From Ruminococcaceae bacterium UBA2857 (lineage in GTDB: Bacteria > Bacillota > Clostridia > Oscillospirales > Acutalibacteraceae), in NCBI GenBank assembly GCA_002350705.1, contig DEFH01000025.1, positions 26,367-71,426 on the forward strand: a DNA stretch of 45,060 bases, in the 5' to 3' direction. Numbering within the stretch: position 1 is the first letter of the stretch; each line of letters opens with the position of its first letter. Positions 32,832-41,871 of the stretch are shown here, in pieces. A program made the translations under genes and the position numbers. The notes under the pieces were generated by a model that was not told the origin of the DNA, did not search any database, and saw nothing but the letters and a program-made list of their open reading frames with translations.

Positions 32832-33506
32832 ATGAAAAAAAATATCTATTCATTTGCAGCCATCGCTGCCAAAGCACTGGAAATTATCCACTGGATTGCT
32901 GCCGGTCTCTGTATCGTTGTTCTGATCGGAGTGATTGCGGGCGGTTCCTCTTTCATTGAGGGAACCGTTCTGGAAAATGTTTTCAAAACAGGCATCGTTT
33001 ATGATGAAGCAACCGATACCCATATAACGCATCATGTGAACATCTACGGACTGGAAATAGCAGGTACGCACCAATATGAAAGTATCAATGTCCATTCCTT
33101 TTCGGGCGGAGATATAACAACAGGCGAGTTTTTTTCTCACGCCAAAGTCACCTATCAGAATGGTACTTATCATTTGGGAGCTGTCATTGTACTGACTATC
33201 GGCACCGCTCTGATCATGGTAATTACGGCACTGGCTTGCAGCCGTATGCACCTGATTCTGAAATCTGCTCTGAAAGCCACTCCCTTCCGGAAGGACATGG
33301 TACAGCATACAAAAGAGCTTGGTATATTTCTGCTCGATATTGTCGTTGTCTGCATTGCGGCAAGCTTCATTGCCGGTCTGGTTTCGGGTACAGGACATCT
33401 TGACCTCAATCTGCCTTGTATGGCAGCAGGCTTCTTTGTCCTCAGTCTTTCCAAGTCCTTTGATTACGGTGTCAAGCTGGAGCAGGACAATGAAGGCTTG
33501 ATTTAA
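32832..33506 (+). CDS. DUF2975-like four-helix membrane protein, paralogue 2
   Basis: Second copy of the preceding protein, 224 residues, with the same order: helix 1 (about 14-36, LEIIHWIAAGLCIVVLIGVIAGG), loop with NIYGLEIAGTHQYE (about 66-79), then helices near 118-140, 162-184 and 192-210. I choose ATG 32832, 9 bases after AAAGGAAGG, rather than 32811, which is 2 bp after the previous stop and has no site. It ends 12 bp before the XRE gene. Low overall identity to paralogue 1 indicates an old duplication, and the shared loop motif suggests conserved function, perhaps a heteromer. Confidence 0.8.
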   Translation: MKKNIYSFAAIAAKALEIIHWIAAGLCIVVLIGVIAGGSSFIEGTVLENVFKTGIVYDEATDTHITHHVNIYGLEIAGTHQYESINVHSFSGGDITTGEFFSHAKVTYQNGTYHLGAVIVLTIGTALIMVITALACSRMHLILKSALKATPFRKDMVQHTKELGIFLLDIVVVCIAASFIAGLVSGTGHLDLNLPCMAAGFFVLSLSKSFDYGVKLEQDNEGLI

Positions 33507-33518
33507 CGGGGTGATGAT

Positions 33519-33728
33519 ATGGGAAAAATTGTACTTCACCTCGACAGAATGATGGTTGAAAAAAAAATCTCTCTCAATGAACTTGCCGAGAAAGTCGGCA
33601 TTTCCAACGTCAACCTCTCCAAAATCAAAAACAATAAAGTCACTGCCATTCGTTTTTCCACTCTTGCGGCCATCTGCGAAGTGCTGGAGTGTCAGGCAGG
33701 CGATATTCTGGAATTTGAAAAAGATTGA
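33519..33728 (+). CDS. Small XRE/YozG-type regulator
   Basis: A 69-residue helix-turn-helix protein consisting only of the DNA-binding domain: MMVEKKISLNELAEKVGISNVNLSKIKNNKVTAIRFSTLAAICEVLECQAGDILEF, with recognition helix around SNVNLSKIKN. It matches the small HTH proteins (YozG-like) found next to DUF2975 genes. GGGGTGAT precedes the ATG. As the last gene of the operon it is the natural candidate to bind the repeats at 32040-32097. Its stop codon overlaps the -35 of the next promoter. Confidence 0.9.
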   Translation: MGKIVLHLDRMMVEKKISLNELAEKVGISNVNLSKIKNNKVTAIRFSTLAAICEVLECQAGDILEFEKD

Positions 33729-33753
33729 GTATCACAAAAGAATATGATATAAT
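33725..33753 (+). promoter_or_regulatory. Promoter of the SulP transporter gene
   Basis: TTGAGT (33725-33730), 17 bases, TATAAT (33748-33753). The -35 overlaps the stop codon of the XRE gene. The start codon at 33786 is 32 bases downstream. Confidence 0.68.
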
Positions 33754-33785
33754 TCAAGTAAGAAAATTTTCGGGAGGGAACTTGC

Positions 33786-35966
33786 TTGAATGTGTCAAAA
33801 ATAAAGTCCGCCCTGTTTCCTCAAAAAAACAAGGCGGATTTTGTCAAAGATGTTTTGGGAGGAATGATCGTTGCATTGGTGTCGATACCTATTTCCATGG
33901 GATATGCTCAGATTGCCGGTCTGCCAATGCAATACGGCTTATATGGCTCTGTCATACCGATATTTCTGTTCGGACTGCTGACCAGTTCCCATGACTTTGT
34001 ATTTGGAGTCGATGCCGCCCCTGCCGCATTGACAGGAGCGGCGATTGCTTCTTTGGGCATTGCCGCAGAATCGGAAGAAGCCTTGTCTGCCGTTCCCACG
34101 ATTGCCTTTTTAGTCGGATGCTGGCTGTTGGTGCTTTACTTCATCAAGGCAGGAAAGGCTGTCAAATATATTTCGGAATCGGTAATGTCAGGCTTTGTAT
34201 CGGGTATCTGCTGTACGATTATTCTCATGCAGGTGCCAAAACTGTTCGGAGGTTCTCCCGGTACGGGCGAAATCATTGAACTGACGGAGCATATCATTGC
34301 ACAAATTCCCGTATTCAATCCCCTATCAGCATTGCTGGGAGTGCTGACTGTCTTTTTCATCATGCTCGGAAAAAAACTTGCTCCAAAAGTACCCATGTCT
34401 GTCATTATGATGATAGCGGCTGTCCTGTCAACGGTATTGTTTCATGTCAATGAATACGGTGTCAAGCTTTTGCCGGAAGTGGAAAGCGGATTTCCCGTAT
34501 TCAGTTTCAGACCATACATTCCCTCTATCGACACTGCAACAGATATGATATTTTCTTCTCTGAGTATCGCTGCCGTTATTTTGTCGGAATCACTGTTAGC
34601 CTCCAAAGGAAACGCTATGAAAGACGGCTATCAGCTTAACAACAACAGGGAAATTCTCGCCTATTCGATAGCCAATTTTGCGGCAGCTCTGACAGGCTGC
34701 TGTCCTGTCAACGGCAGTGTGTCACGAACAGGCATTGTCCGACAGTTCGGGGCAAAATCACAATGGCTGTCTGTCATTGCTTCGGTGACTATGCTGATCA
34801 TTTTGTATTTCGGTACATTTATGATAGGCTATATGCCCGTACCCATACTAACAGCCATCGTGATTTCTGCATTGATGAATGCGTGTGAATTTCATGTTGC
34901 CAAACGCCTTTTCAAGACAAGCCGCTATGAATTCTATATTTTTCTGGCGGCATTTTTCGGAGTGCTGATTTTCGGAACAGTGGCAGGTGTCATTATCGGA
35001 ATCGTGCTTTCTTTCATGGCAGTGGTCGTCCGTGCCGTGACTCCTCCAAGGGCTTTCATGGGTGTCATACAGGGCAGGGACGGTTTCTTTACACTGGGAC
35101 GCAACAAGGAAGCTCAGCCTATTCAAAATACCGTTATCTACCGTTTCAGCGGAAATTTATTCTTTGCGAACATTGACACACTGCAAAATGACATTCAAAA
35201 CGCTGTGACGGAAAACACCAAAAATATCATTATTGATGCACGAGCCATCGGCAGTATTGATATTACTGCCGCAGAACGGCTTGTGATGATGTATCAAGAC
35301 TATCGGGAGCGTGGCATCAGGCTGTATTTCACGGAGCATATCGGAGAAGTCAATGACTTGTTCAAACAATACGGTGAAACGGAGTTTTTAAACAGCGGTG
35401 CTGTCCGAATGACCGTCACACTGGCATTGCGTGACGCAGGACTCAAACCGCCCTATCCCACCGAACCAACCGACAATCCCCCTGTCTCTCCCAAAAAACA
35501 CAAACGCTATCCGACCAATTTCACCCGTTCGTCAAGAGGCATACAGGCGGAACTGGAATGGGTATTCGGTGAAGATACCGAACAGTTCAAATCAAAACTG
35601 GCAGATGAAATCTATGCGAACATCAAGGAACACGGAACCATTGATACAGATGTGATTCGGCAAGCCGAAAACAGCAGTCACTGGGGCAGATTCAATCTGT
35701 TTGATGAAGAGGATTTGCTGGACAGGCTGGAACTGCGTCTGATCGAATTTTCGGAAAGTGACACGGATTTGGATAAGCTGGAAAATCTCATAGAACAGCG
35801 GCGTATCAGAATCGAACAGAAAATGCTCTCGATGGATCCGCAGGTCATTGAACGGCTGAAACGGCAGAGAGAAAAATATCTTTCCTCTCTCAAAGAAAAG
35901 AATCCCGAAGCCTACGAGCTTCTCCTGCAATACAGGCAAACACACTCCCACAGTAAAAACACATGA
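33786..35966 (+). CDS. SulP family anion transporter with STAS domain and a long C-terminal extension
   Basis: Membrane anion transporter (SLC26/SulP), for example of sulfate, bicarbonate or other anions. The 726 residues begin at TTG 33786, which has GGGAGG 8 bases upstream. The membrane domain (about 20-420) has the family motif GLPMQYGLYGSVIP (about 45-58) and about 10-14 helices. The STAS domain (about 436-552) contains NIIIDARAIGSIDITAAERL. Known SulP proteins of this kind end near 560; this one has about 170 more residues: a Pro-rich linker (555-570), then helices with many Arg, Glu and Lys that look coiled coil (about 655-715). I cannot tell the substrate. The extension has no recognised fold. 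Confidence 0.92.
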   Translation: MNVSKIKSALFPQKNKADFVKDVLGGMIVALVSIPISMGYAQIAGLPMQYGLYGSVIPIFLFGLLTSSHDFVFGVDAAPAALTGAAIASLGIAAESEEALSAVPTIAFLVGCWLLVLYFIKAGKAVKYISESVMSGFVSGICCTIILMQVPKLFGGSPGTGEIIELTEHIIAQIPVFNPLSALLGVLTVFFIMLGKKLAPKVPMSVIMMIAAVLSTVLFHVNEYGVKLLPEVESGFPVFSFRPYIPSIDTATDMIFSSLSIAAVILSESLLASKGNAMKDGYQLNNNREILAYSIANFAAALTGCCPVNGSVSRTGIVRQFGAKSQWLSVIASVTMLIILYFGTFMIGYMPVPILTAIVISALMNACEFHVAKRLFKTSRYEFYIFLAAFFGVLIFGTVAGVIIGIVLSFMAVVVRAVTPPRAFMGVIQGRDGFFTLGRNKEAQPIQNTVIYRFSGNLFFANIDTLQNDIQNAVTENTKNIIIDARAIGSIDITAAERLVMMYQDYRERGIRLYFTEHIGEVNDLFKQYGETEFLNSGAVRMTVTLALRDAGLKPPYPTEPTDNPPVSPKKHKRYPTNFTRSSRGIQAELEWVFGEDTEQFKSKLADEIYANIKEHGTIDTDVIRQAENSSHWGRFNLFDEEDLLDRLELRLIEFSESDTDLDKLENLIEQRRIRIEQKMLSMDPQVIERLKRQREKYLSSLKEKNPEAYELLLQYRQTHSHSKNT

Positions 35967-35992
35967 AAATGCACGTATTTTCTCAAAACTCA

Positions 35993-36021
35993 TTGACAAT
36001 ATACGGAAAATATATTAAAAT
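35993..36021 (+). promoter_or_regulatory. Promoter of the large BspA-like protein
   Basis: TTGACA (35993-35998), 17 bases, TAAAAT (36016-36021), 34 bases before the ATG. A GCGGAGG ribosome site follows. Confidence 0.75.
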
Positions 36022-36055
36022 TTAATAAAATTCATTAATTGCGGAGGTTTTACAA

Positions 36056-37705
36056 ATGAAGAAAAACAGCATTTTGCATAAGGTTCTGGCGCTATCGCTT
36101 GCGGCGGCTGTGCTGGCAGGCACGGGCTTTACGGTAGTCGGTTCTTATGTCGGCACAAGTGGTATTTCGGTAAGTGCGGCAGAGGTTTACGGTGATTTTG
36201 AATATGAAGTGAACGATGACAACACCGTCACCGTCACAAGGTACACAGGCAACGGCGGAGATGTTACTACTCCGAGTGAAATTGATGGTAAAAGTGTGAC
36301 TTACATCGAATACGGTGCATTTTCCCATTGTACAGGCTTGACAAGCATCGCCATTCCCAACAGCGTGACTTCAATAGGCAATTTGGCATTTGAGGACTGT
36401 ACCGGTTTGACAAGCATAACCATTCCCGACAGCATGACTACAATTAGCCCTTCTGTATTTCTCGGTTGTACAGGCTTGACAAACATCACCATTCCCGACA
36501 GCGTGACGAAAATAGGCGATGGTGCATTTCTCGATTGTACAGGCTTAACAAGCATAACCATTCCCGACAGCGTGACTTCTATCGGTGATAGTGCATTTCA
36601 CAGTTGTACAGGTTTGACAAGCATAACCATTCCCGACAGCGTGACTTCAATCGGCAATTATGCATTTTACGGTTGCACAGGATTGAAAAGTATCACGATT
36701 CCTGACAGCGTGACTTCAATCGGCAATTATGCATTTTACGATTGCACAGGCTTGACAAGCATAACGATACCCGACAGCGTGACTTCAATCGGCAATTATG
36801 CATTTTACGGTTGCACAGGCTTGACAAACATAACGATCCCCAACAGAGTGACTTCAATCGGCAATGATGTGTTTGCCGGTTGTACAGGATTGACAAGCGT
36901 TAGTATTGGCAACAGCATAGCTTCCATTGGCAGTTATGCATTTGAAGGTTGTACAGGCTTGACAAGCATCACGATACCCGACAGCGTGACTTATATCGCC
37001 AATGGTGCGTTTGAAGGTTGTACAGGATTGACAAGCATAACGATACCCGACAGCGTGACTTCCATAGGCTATAGGGCATTTTACCGTTGTACAGGCTTGA
37101 CAATATATGGTACCAAAGGCAGTTATGCGGAAACTTATGCCAAAAACAATCACATACCGTTTGTAAGTGATATTTCTGCAAAAGAAATAGTGCTTGGCGA
37201 AACAGTGACAGTAAATGCAAAAGCCGTACTTGGTGACGGTGACTATACCTACGCTGTACTGTACAGGAAAAAGACTGATACAAAATGGACTGTAAAGCAG
37301 AACTACAGCACCAATGATACAATAGTTGTAAAGCCTGCCAAAGCAACAGACTATGATGTATGCGTGAAAGTAAAGGACAGCACAGGAAAAATTGTAAAGA
37401 AATTCTTTGAAGTAAAGGTAAATGAAAAGCTGAAAAATACTTCAACGATTTCCGCAGCAACGATTAAAAAAGGCAATACCGTAACTTTGAACGGCTCTGC
37501 AACAGGCGGTATGGGCGGCTATACATACGCTGTACTGTACAAGAAAAAAGCCGAAACAAAGTGGACTACCAGACAGGGCTACAAAGACAACAGTGAAATT
37601 CTTGTACGCCCCTACACCAACACCGATTATGACATCTGCATTAAAGTCAAAGACAAAACAGGCACTATTGCAAAGAAATACTTTACCGTGACCGTTACGA
37701 AATAA
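36056..37705 (+). CDS. BspA-like leucine-rich repeat surface protein with tandem 23-residue repeats
   Basis: Secreted protein of 549 residues: a long signal peptide (1-41, ending VSAAE), a lead-in domain (about 42-85) and twelve CTGL units with 23-residue period (about 92-350; consensus CTGLTSITIPDSVTSIGNYAFYG). These form the right-handed solenoid typical of LRR_5/BspA proteins. Then come two copies of an 85-90 residue domain (about 371-459 and 460-549) sharing YTYAVLYKKK...KWT.KQ.Y and DYD.C.KVKD.TG...KK.F.V. That domain also closes the protein at 25768-26940. No LPXTG or dockerin is visible, so the mode of attachment is unknown. Adhesion or polysaccharide contact is inferred from the family. 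Confidence 0.9.
   Translation: MKKNSILHKVLALSLAAAVLAGTGFTVVGSYVGTSGISVSAAEVYGDFEYEVNDDNTVTVTRYTGNGGDVTTPSEIDGKSVTYIEYGAFSHCTGLTSIAIPNSVTSIGNLAFEDCTGLTSITIPDSMTTISPSVFLGCTGLTNITIPDSVTKIGDGAFLDCTGLTSITIPDSVTSIGDSAFHSCTGLTSITIPDSVTSIGNYAFYGCTGLKSITIPDSVTSIGNYAFYDCTGLTSITIPDSVTSIGNYAFYGCTGLTNITIPNRVTSIGNDVFAGCTGLTSVSIGNSIASIGSYAFEGCTGLTSITIPDSVTYIANGAFEGCTGLTSITIPDSVTSIGYRAFYRCTGLTIYGTKGSYAETYAKNNHIPFVSDISAKEIVLGETVTVNAKAVLGDGDYTYAVLYRKKTDTKWTVKQNYSTNDTIVVKPAKATDYDVCVKVKDSTGKIVKKFFEVKVNEKLKNTSTISAATIKKGNTVTLNGSATGGMGGYTYAVLYKKKAETKWTTRQGYKDNSEILVRPYTNTDYDICIKVKDKTGTIAKKYFTVTVTK
36329..37099 (+). repeat. 69-bp in-frame tandem repeat encoding the LRR solenoid
   Basis: Twelve occurrences of the Cys-Thr-Gly-Leu codons fall at exactly 69-bp steps from 36329 to 37088 (11 x 69 = 759 bp) with no length variation. 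Units around 36600-36860 are nearly identical at DNA level, which points to recent expansion by slippage or recombination. Confidence 0.93.
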
Positions 37706-37711
37706 CATACA

Positions 37712-37738
37712 AAAGGCAGGGAATTTCTCCCTGCCTTT
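37712..37738. terminator. Bidirectional terminator between the BspA-like gene and ABC exporter
   Basis: AAAGGCAGGGA (37712-37722) and its complement (37728-37738) around a 5-base loop lie between convergent stop codons. Confidence 0.85.
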
Positions 37739-37743
37739 GCTTT

Positions 37744-39663
37744 TTATGAAAGCTCGAATGCTCCTGTATAAAGCTGATAATACTTGCCTTTTTGGGCAAT
37801 CAGTTCGTCATGCGTACCCTTTTCAATAACTCTGCCAAGCTCCAGCACCATGATCAGATCGGAATTCTGCACGGTGGAAAGCCTGTGGGCAATCACAAAT
37901 ACCGTTCTGCCGTACATCAAGCCGTCCATTCCTTTTTGTACGAGTGCCTCTGTTCTTGTATCAATACTGGAGGTTGCCTCGTCCATGATCATGACAGGCG
38001 GATCGGCAACTGCCGCCCTGGCAATCGAAATCAACTGACACTGTCCCTGTGAAAGCTGTCCCCCGTCACCTGTGATAACGGTATTGTAGCTGTCAGGCAG
38101 ACGTGTAATAAAGTTGTGTGCATTGGCAAGTTTTGCCGCTGCGATACATTCTTCATCAGTGGCGTCCAGTTTTCCGTAACGGATATTATCCATGACCGTT
38201 CCTGTGAACAAATGCACGTCCTGCAATACAATTCCCAGTGACTTTCTCAAATCGGACTTTTTGATTTTATTGATGTTAATGCCGTCATAACGGATCTTTC
38301 CGTCGTCGATATCATAGAATCTGTTGATAAGATTGGTGATAGTTGTCTTGCCTGCACCCGTTGCACCGACAAAGGCAATTTTCTGTCCCGACTTTGCATC
38401 AAGCGTAACATTGTGCAGGACGATTTTTTCGGGAACATAGCCGAAATCCACATCATCCATCACCACATTGCCGCACAGTTTTGTATAAGTCACCGTCCCG
38501 TCACCGTGAGGATGTTTCCATGCCCACATTTCTGTACGCTCATCTGTTTCAACAAGATTGTTCTCCCTGTCATACTTCGCATTGACAAGCGTTACATAAC
38601 CTTCGTCTTTTTCAGGCTCTTCATCCATTAGCTTGAAAATACGCTCCGCACCTGCCAGAGCCATAATAATGGAGTTGAACTGGTTGGAAATTTCACCGAT
38701 AGGTCTGGTGAAGTTTTTGGAAAGCTGTAAAAATGATGCGATTGTGCCGAGTGTCACAGGGCTGATTCCATAGATAGCCAGTGCCGCTCCCACAATGGCA
38801 ATCAATACATATTGAATATTGCCGAGATTGTTCATGATGGGCATGAGAATATTCACAAAGGTATTGGCATTGGCGGCACTTTCACAAAGCTCTTCATTCT
38901 TTTTGTCGAAATCCTCTTTTGCCTTTTCCTCGTGACAGAATACTTTAATGACTTTCTGACCGTTAATCATTTCTTCAATGTAGCCGTTGACATCACCAAG
39001 CTGTTTTTGCTGTCTGATGAAATACACAGCACTTTTTCCGGCAAGAGTTTTTGTAATAAACAGCATGATTCCCACAAACAGCAATACAAACATTGTCATC
39101 CAGAAATTCAGCACTACCATTGCCACAAATACAGCTACTATTGTTATCAGCGAAGAAAACATCTGCGGAATACTCATGGACAACATCTGACGGAGTGTAT
39201 CTGTATCATTGGTGTAACGGCTCATCAAATCACCGTGTGTATTGGTATCAAAGAATCTGACGGGAAGTTTCTGCATATGTTCAAACATTTCATCACGGAT
39301 TTTTTTCTGTATGCCCTGCGAAATCGTTACCATGATTCTGTTATAAATCAGCGTTGCCGCCGCTCCCAGAAGAAGAATACTTCCCATAACAATCATGGCT
39401 GTCACAAGGCCGCTGAAATCACGGCTGTTTGTCTCTTTCATGGGCAGAATGAAATTATCGATCAATACCTGTATAAACATCGCACTGACAACGCCTGCCC
39501 CTGCACTGATTAAAATACATATCAGCACAAAAACAAATCTTCCTTTATATTCGCTCATATAAGACATCAGACGTTTGATGGTTTTCTTGGGATCCCCCAT
39601 TTTTGGAGGAGGTCCCATGCCTCTCCTGCCTGACGGAACTCTTGCACCGCCTTTTGTATTCAT
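37744..39663 (-). CDS. ABC exporter half-transporter, canonical ATPase subunit
   Basis: Type IV (MsbA-like) half-transporter of 639 residues: a Gly/Pro/Arg N-terminus, six transmembrane helices (about 40-340) and an ATPase domain (about 400-639). Walker A GATGAGKT is at 433-440, signature LSQGQ at 537-541, Walker B ends MDEATSSID with catalytic Glu562, and the switch His is 593. Between membrane and ATPase domains lies an insert of about 40 residues (356-396, charged, with Trp379 and Trp381) that most homologues lack. The LSQGQ signature replaces the usual LSGGQ, as in the subunit of heterodimeric exporters (LmrD, TM288 type) that completes the degenerate site. It overlaps the preceding gene by 4 bp. 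Confidence 0.95.
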   Translation of the reverse strand: MNTKGGARVPSGRRGMGPPPKMGDPKKTIKRLMSYMSEYKGRFVFVLICILISAGAGVVSAMFIQVLIDNFILPMKETNSRDFSGLVTAMIVMGSILLLGAAATLIYNRIMVTISQGIQKKIRDEMFEHMQKLPVRFFDTNTHGDLMSRYTNDTDTLRQMLSMSIPQMFSSLITIVAVFVAMVVLNFWMTMFVLLFVGIMLFITKTLAGKSAVYFIRQQKQLGDVNGYIEEMINGQKVIKVFCHEEKAKEDFDKKNEELCESAANANTFVNILMPIMNNLGNIQYVLIAIVGAALAIYGISPVTLGTIASFLQLSKNFTRPIGEISNQFNSIIMALAGAERIFKLMDEEPEKDEGYVTLVNAKYDRENNLVETDERTEMWAWKHPHGDGTVTYTKLCGNVVMDDVDFGYVPEKIVLHNVTLDAKSGQKIAFVGATGAGKTTITNLINRFYDIDDGKIRYDGININKIKKSDLRKSLGIVLQDVHLFTGTVMDNIRYGKLDATDEECIAAAKLANAHNFITRLPDSYNTVITGDGGQLSQGQCQLISIARAAVADPPVMIMDEATSSIDTRTEALVQKGMDGLMYGRTVFVIAHRLSTVQNSDLIMVLELGRVIEKGTHDELIAQKGKYYQLYTGAFELS

Positions 39664-41393
39664 GATTCGCCACTTCCTTTCTGCTGAGAGTAGTATACTT
39701 CCTGATAAATCTTGTTGGACTGCAAAAGCTGTTCATGTGTGCCTACGGCATTGATAGAACCGTTGTCCAGAACAATGATTTTATCCGCATCCTGTACAGA
39801 CGAGATACGCTGTGCAATAATAATTTTCGTGGTATCGGGAATCTGCTCACGGAAAGCCTTTCGTATCAGTGCATCGGTTTTGGTGTCAACGGCACTTGTG
39901 GAGTCGTCCAGAATCAGTATTTTTGGTTTTTTCAGCAAGGCTCTTGCAATACACAGTCTCTGACGCTGACCGCCCGATACATTTGTTCCTCCCTGCTCGA
40001 TATAAGTATCATACTTGTCAGGCATACGCTCTATAAAATCATCCGCCTGTGCCAGCTTACAGACATTCACCAATTCCTCGTCAGTAGCGTTTGCATTGCC
40101 CCAACGGAGATTTTCCTTGATAGTGCCCGAAAACAACACATTTTTTTGCAGTACCATTGCCACACTGTCACGCAGTGCCTCAATATCATACTCTCTCACA
40201 TTGATACCGCCTACATAAACAGTACCCTTTGTCGTATCGTATAGTCTCGGAATCAGCTGTACAAAAGTAGACTTTGAAGAACCTGTACCGCCTATAATTC
40301 CCACTGTTTCGCCTGATTTGATTTTGATATTGACATCTTTCAGACAAAGCCTGCTTTCATCTTTGGCATAACTGAAGCTGACGTTTTCAAATGTAATCGC
40401 ACCGTTCGGAATTTCCCGAATCGGTTTTTCACCGTTTGTCAAATCAAGCTCTTCATTGAGAACCTCCGCAACACGTTCTGCCGATGCCCTTGACATTGTA
40501 ACCATGACCATGACAATGGACAGGAACATCAGGCTCATTAAAATCTGCATGATATAGGACATCATGCTGACCAGTTCCCCTGTTGTCATGGTTCCCTCCA
40601 CAATGAAGTGTGCCGAAAACCATGATATAATCATGATACACGCATAAATGCATATCTGCATGACAGGCATATTGAAAGCAATCGTTTTTTCCGCTTTGGA
40701 AAAGCTGTCATAGATCTGCTGAGAAATCTCCTTGAATTTTTCTGTTTCATGCTCCTCACGTACAAAGGATTTGACCACTCTGATACCGTGCAGATTTTCC
40801 TGTACGACATTGTTCAATTTGTCATAGATTTGGAACACTTTGGTAAATATCGGGTGTGCGACTCTGATAATCGCAAACAATGCCAGTGCGATCACGGGAA
40901 TAAATAAGATAAATGTCCATGACAGTGACACATTGACTGTAAATGACATAATCATTGCAAATATCATCATAGACGGGGCTCTGACAGCCATTCTCAGGAT
41001 CATCTGAAACGAGTTCTGAATATTGGTGACATCGGTTGTCATACGGGTAACAAGGCTTGATGTGGAAAATCTGTCAATATTGGCAAATGAAAAAGTCTGC
41101 ACTTTATAAAACAGATCATGTCTTAAATTTTTGGCAAAGCCTGATGAGGCAACTGCGGCATATTTTCCTGCCAAGGCACTGAAAGCCAGTGACGCAAAGG
41201 CAATGCCTGCCAGAATCAGTCCTTTGATGAGAATCTGTTTCATGTCGGGATCAGGCTTTTCAAAATAGTCGATCATGTCCGCCATTCTGAACGGCAGATA
41301 CACTTCCAGCAGTGACTCACACAAAATAAATATCGGTGTAAGTATCGAAGCCGGCTTGTATTCACGGACACATTTTGACAAAGTACGAATCAC
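39660..41393 (-). CDS. ABC exporter half-transporter, degenerate-site subunit
   Basis: Partner of the 639-residue subunit: 577 residues, six transmembrane helices (about 17-300) and an ATPase domain (about 330-577). Walker A is GGTGSSKST (368-376), signature VSGGQ (472-476). Its own catalytic position is Asp497 in ILILDDSTSAVD instead of Glu, and the switch His is replaced by Gln528 (IIIAQRIS). These are the known marks of the catalytically poor site in heterodimeric exporters of the TM287/LmrC type. So the pair should be a heterodimer with one active and one regulatory nucleotide site. It follows the MarR gene by 14 bp. A drug or peptide substrate is plausible but not shown. Confidence 0.95.
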   Translation of the reverse strand: MIRTLSKCVREYKPASILTPIFILCESLLEVYLPFRMADMIDYFEKPDPDMKQILIKGLILAGIAFASLAFSALAGKYAAVASSGFAKNLRHDLFYKVQTFSFANIDRFSTSSLVTRMTTDVTNIQNSFQMILRMAVRAPSMMIFAMIMSFTVNVSLSWTFILFIPVIALALFAIIRVAHPIFTKVFQIYDKLNNVVQENLHGIRVVKSFVREEHETEKFKEISQQIYDSFSKAEKTIAFNMPVMQICIYACIMIISWFSAHFIVEGTMTTGELVSMMSYIMQILMSLMFLSIVMVMVTMSRASAERVAEVLNEELDLTNGEKPIREIPNGAITFENVSFSYAKDESRLCLKDVNIKIKSGETVGIIGGTGSSKSTFVQLIPRLYDTTKGTVYVGGINVREYDIEALRDSVAMVLQKNVLFSGTIKENLRWGNANATDEELVNVCKLAQADDFIERMPDKYDTYIEQGGTNVSGGQRQRLCIARALLKKPKILILDDSTSAVDTKTDALIRKAFREQIPDTTKIIIAQRISSVQDADKIIVLDNGSINAVGTHEQLLQSNKIYQEVYYSQQKGSGES

Positions 41394-41407
41394 TGAAAAA
41401 TCCTCCT

Positions 41408-41845
41408 TTATTCTTCCAGATTACGCTGTATTTTTTCCAGCACATTGAAAAATGTCGTTAATTCTTCATCGGAAATATTTTTCCGCATTTTATTTTCCCC
41501 AAGAACAACGGTCTCATTGATTTTTCTGTGAGTTTCCATCGCCTTTGGTGTCAGCACAAGTTTTTTCAATCTTGCGTCATACGGAACTGTTTCCCGTCTG
41601 ATATAGCCTTTTTGTTCCATCAGCTTTATCATGTTGGAAACGGTAGAGCGTCTCATTGAAAAAATTTCTTCAATGTCACGCTGAAAAATTTCTCTGTCGG
41701 GGTGTTCCGCAAGATAACCGATAATCCAACTGCTTTTGCCTGTACCGCTGCTCATGACCCTTTTGAAATCGGTATGCAGGCAATATCGCAGAATCAGATT
41801 ATGTGTTTTGCTGATTTCCATTCCGACATTTTTTTCTTCCGGCAC
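41408..41845 (-). CDS. MarR-family transcriptional regulator
   Basis: Winged helix-turn-helix regulator, 145 residues, dimerising like other MarR proteins. The domain runs about 35-125: HTH with EIFSMRRSTVSNMIKLMEQKGYIRRE (recognition helix near RRSTVSNMI) and the wing with ETVPYDARLKKLVLTPKA. The start is GTG 41845, 8 bases after AAAGGAG; the overlapping ATG is out of frame. It is the first gene of the exporter operon and has an operator-like repeat over its own transcription start, so it most likely represses itself and the exporter until a ligand binds. Confidence 0.93.
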   Translation of the reverse strand: MPEEKNVGMEISKTHNLILRYCLHTDFKRVMSSGTGKSSWIIGYLAEHPDREIFQRDIEEIFSMRRSTVSNMIKLMEQKGYIRRETVPYDARLKKLVLTPKAMETHRKINETVVLGENKMRKNISDEELTTFFNVLEKIQRNLEE

Positions 41846-41871
41846 ATCAAAAACTCCTTTCTTTCAAAATG

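Noticed and set aside
35965..35982. GAAAAT...ATTTTC inverted repeat after the SulP gene as a terminator
   Set aside because: The stem is only 6 AT-rich pairs with no U run; too weak to call.
36329..37099. Regular tandem repeat that might suggest CRISPR
   Set aside because: The 69-bp period is in frame, has no unique spacers and encodes a 23-residue LRR.
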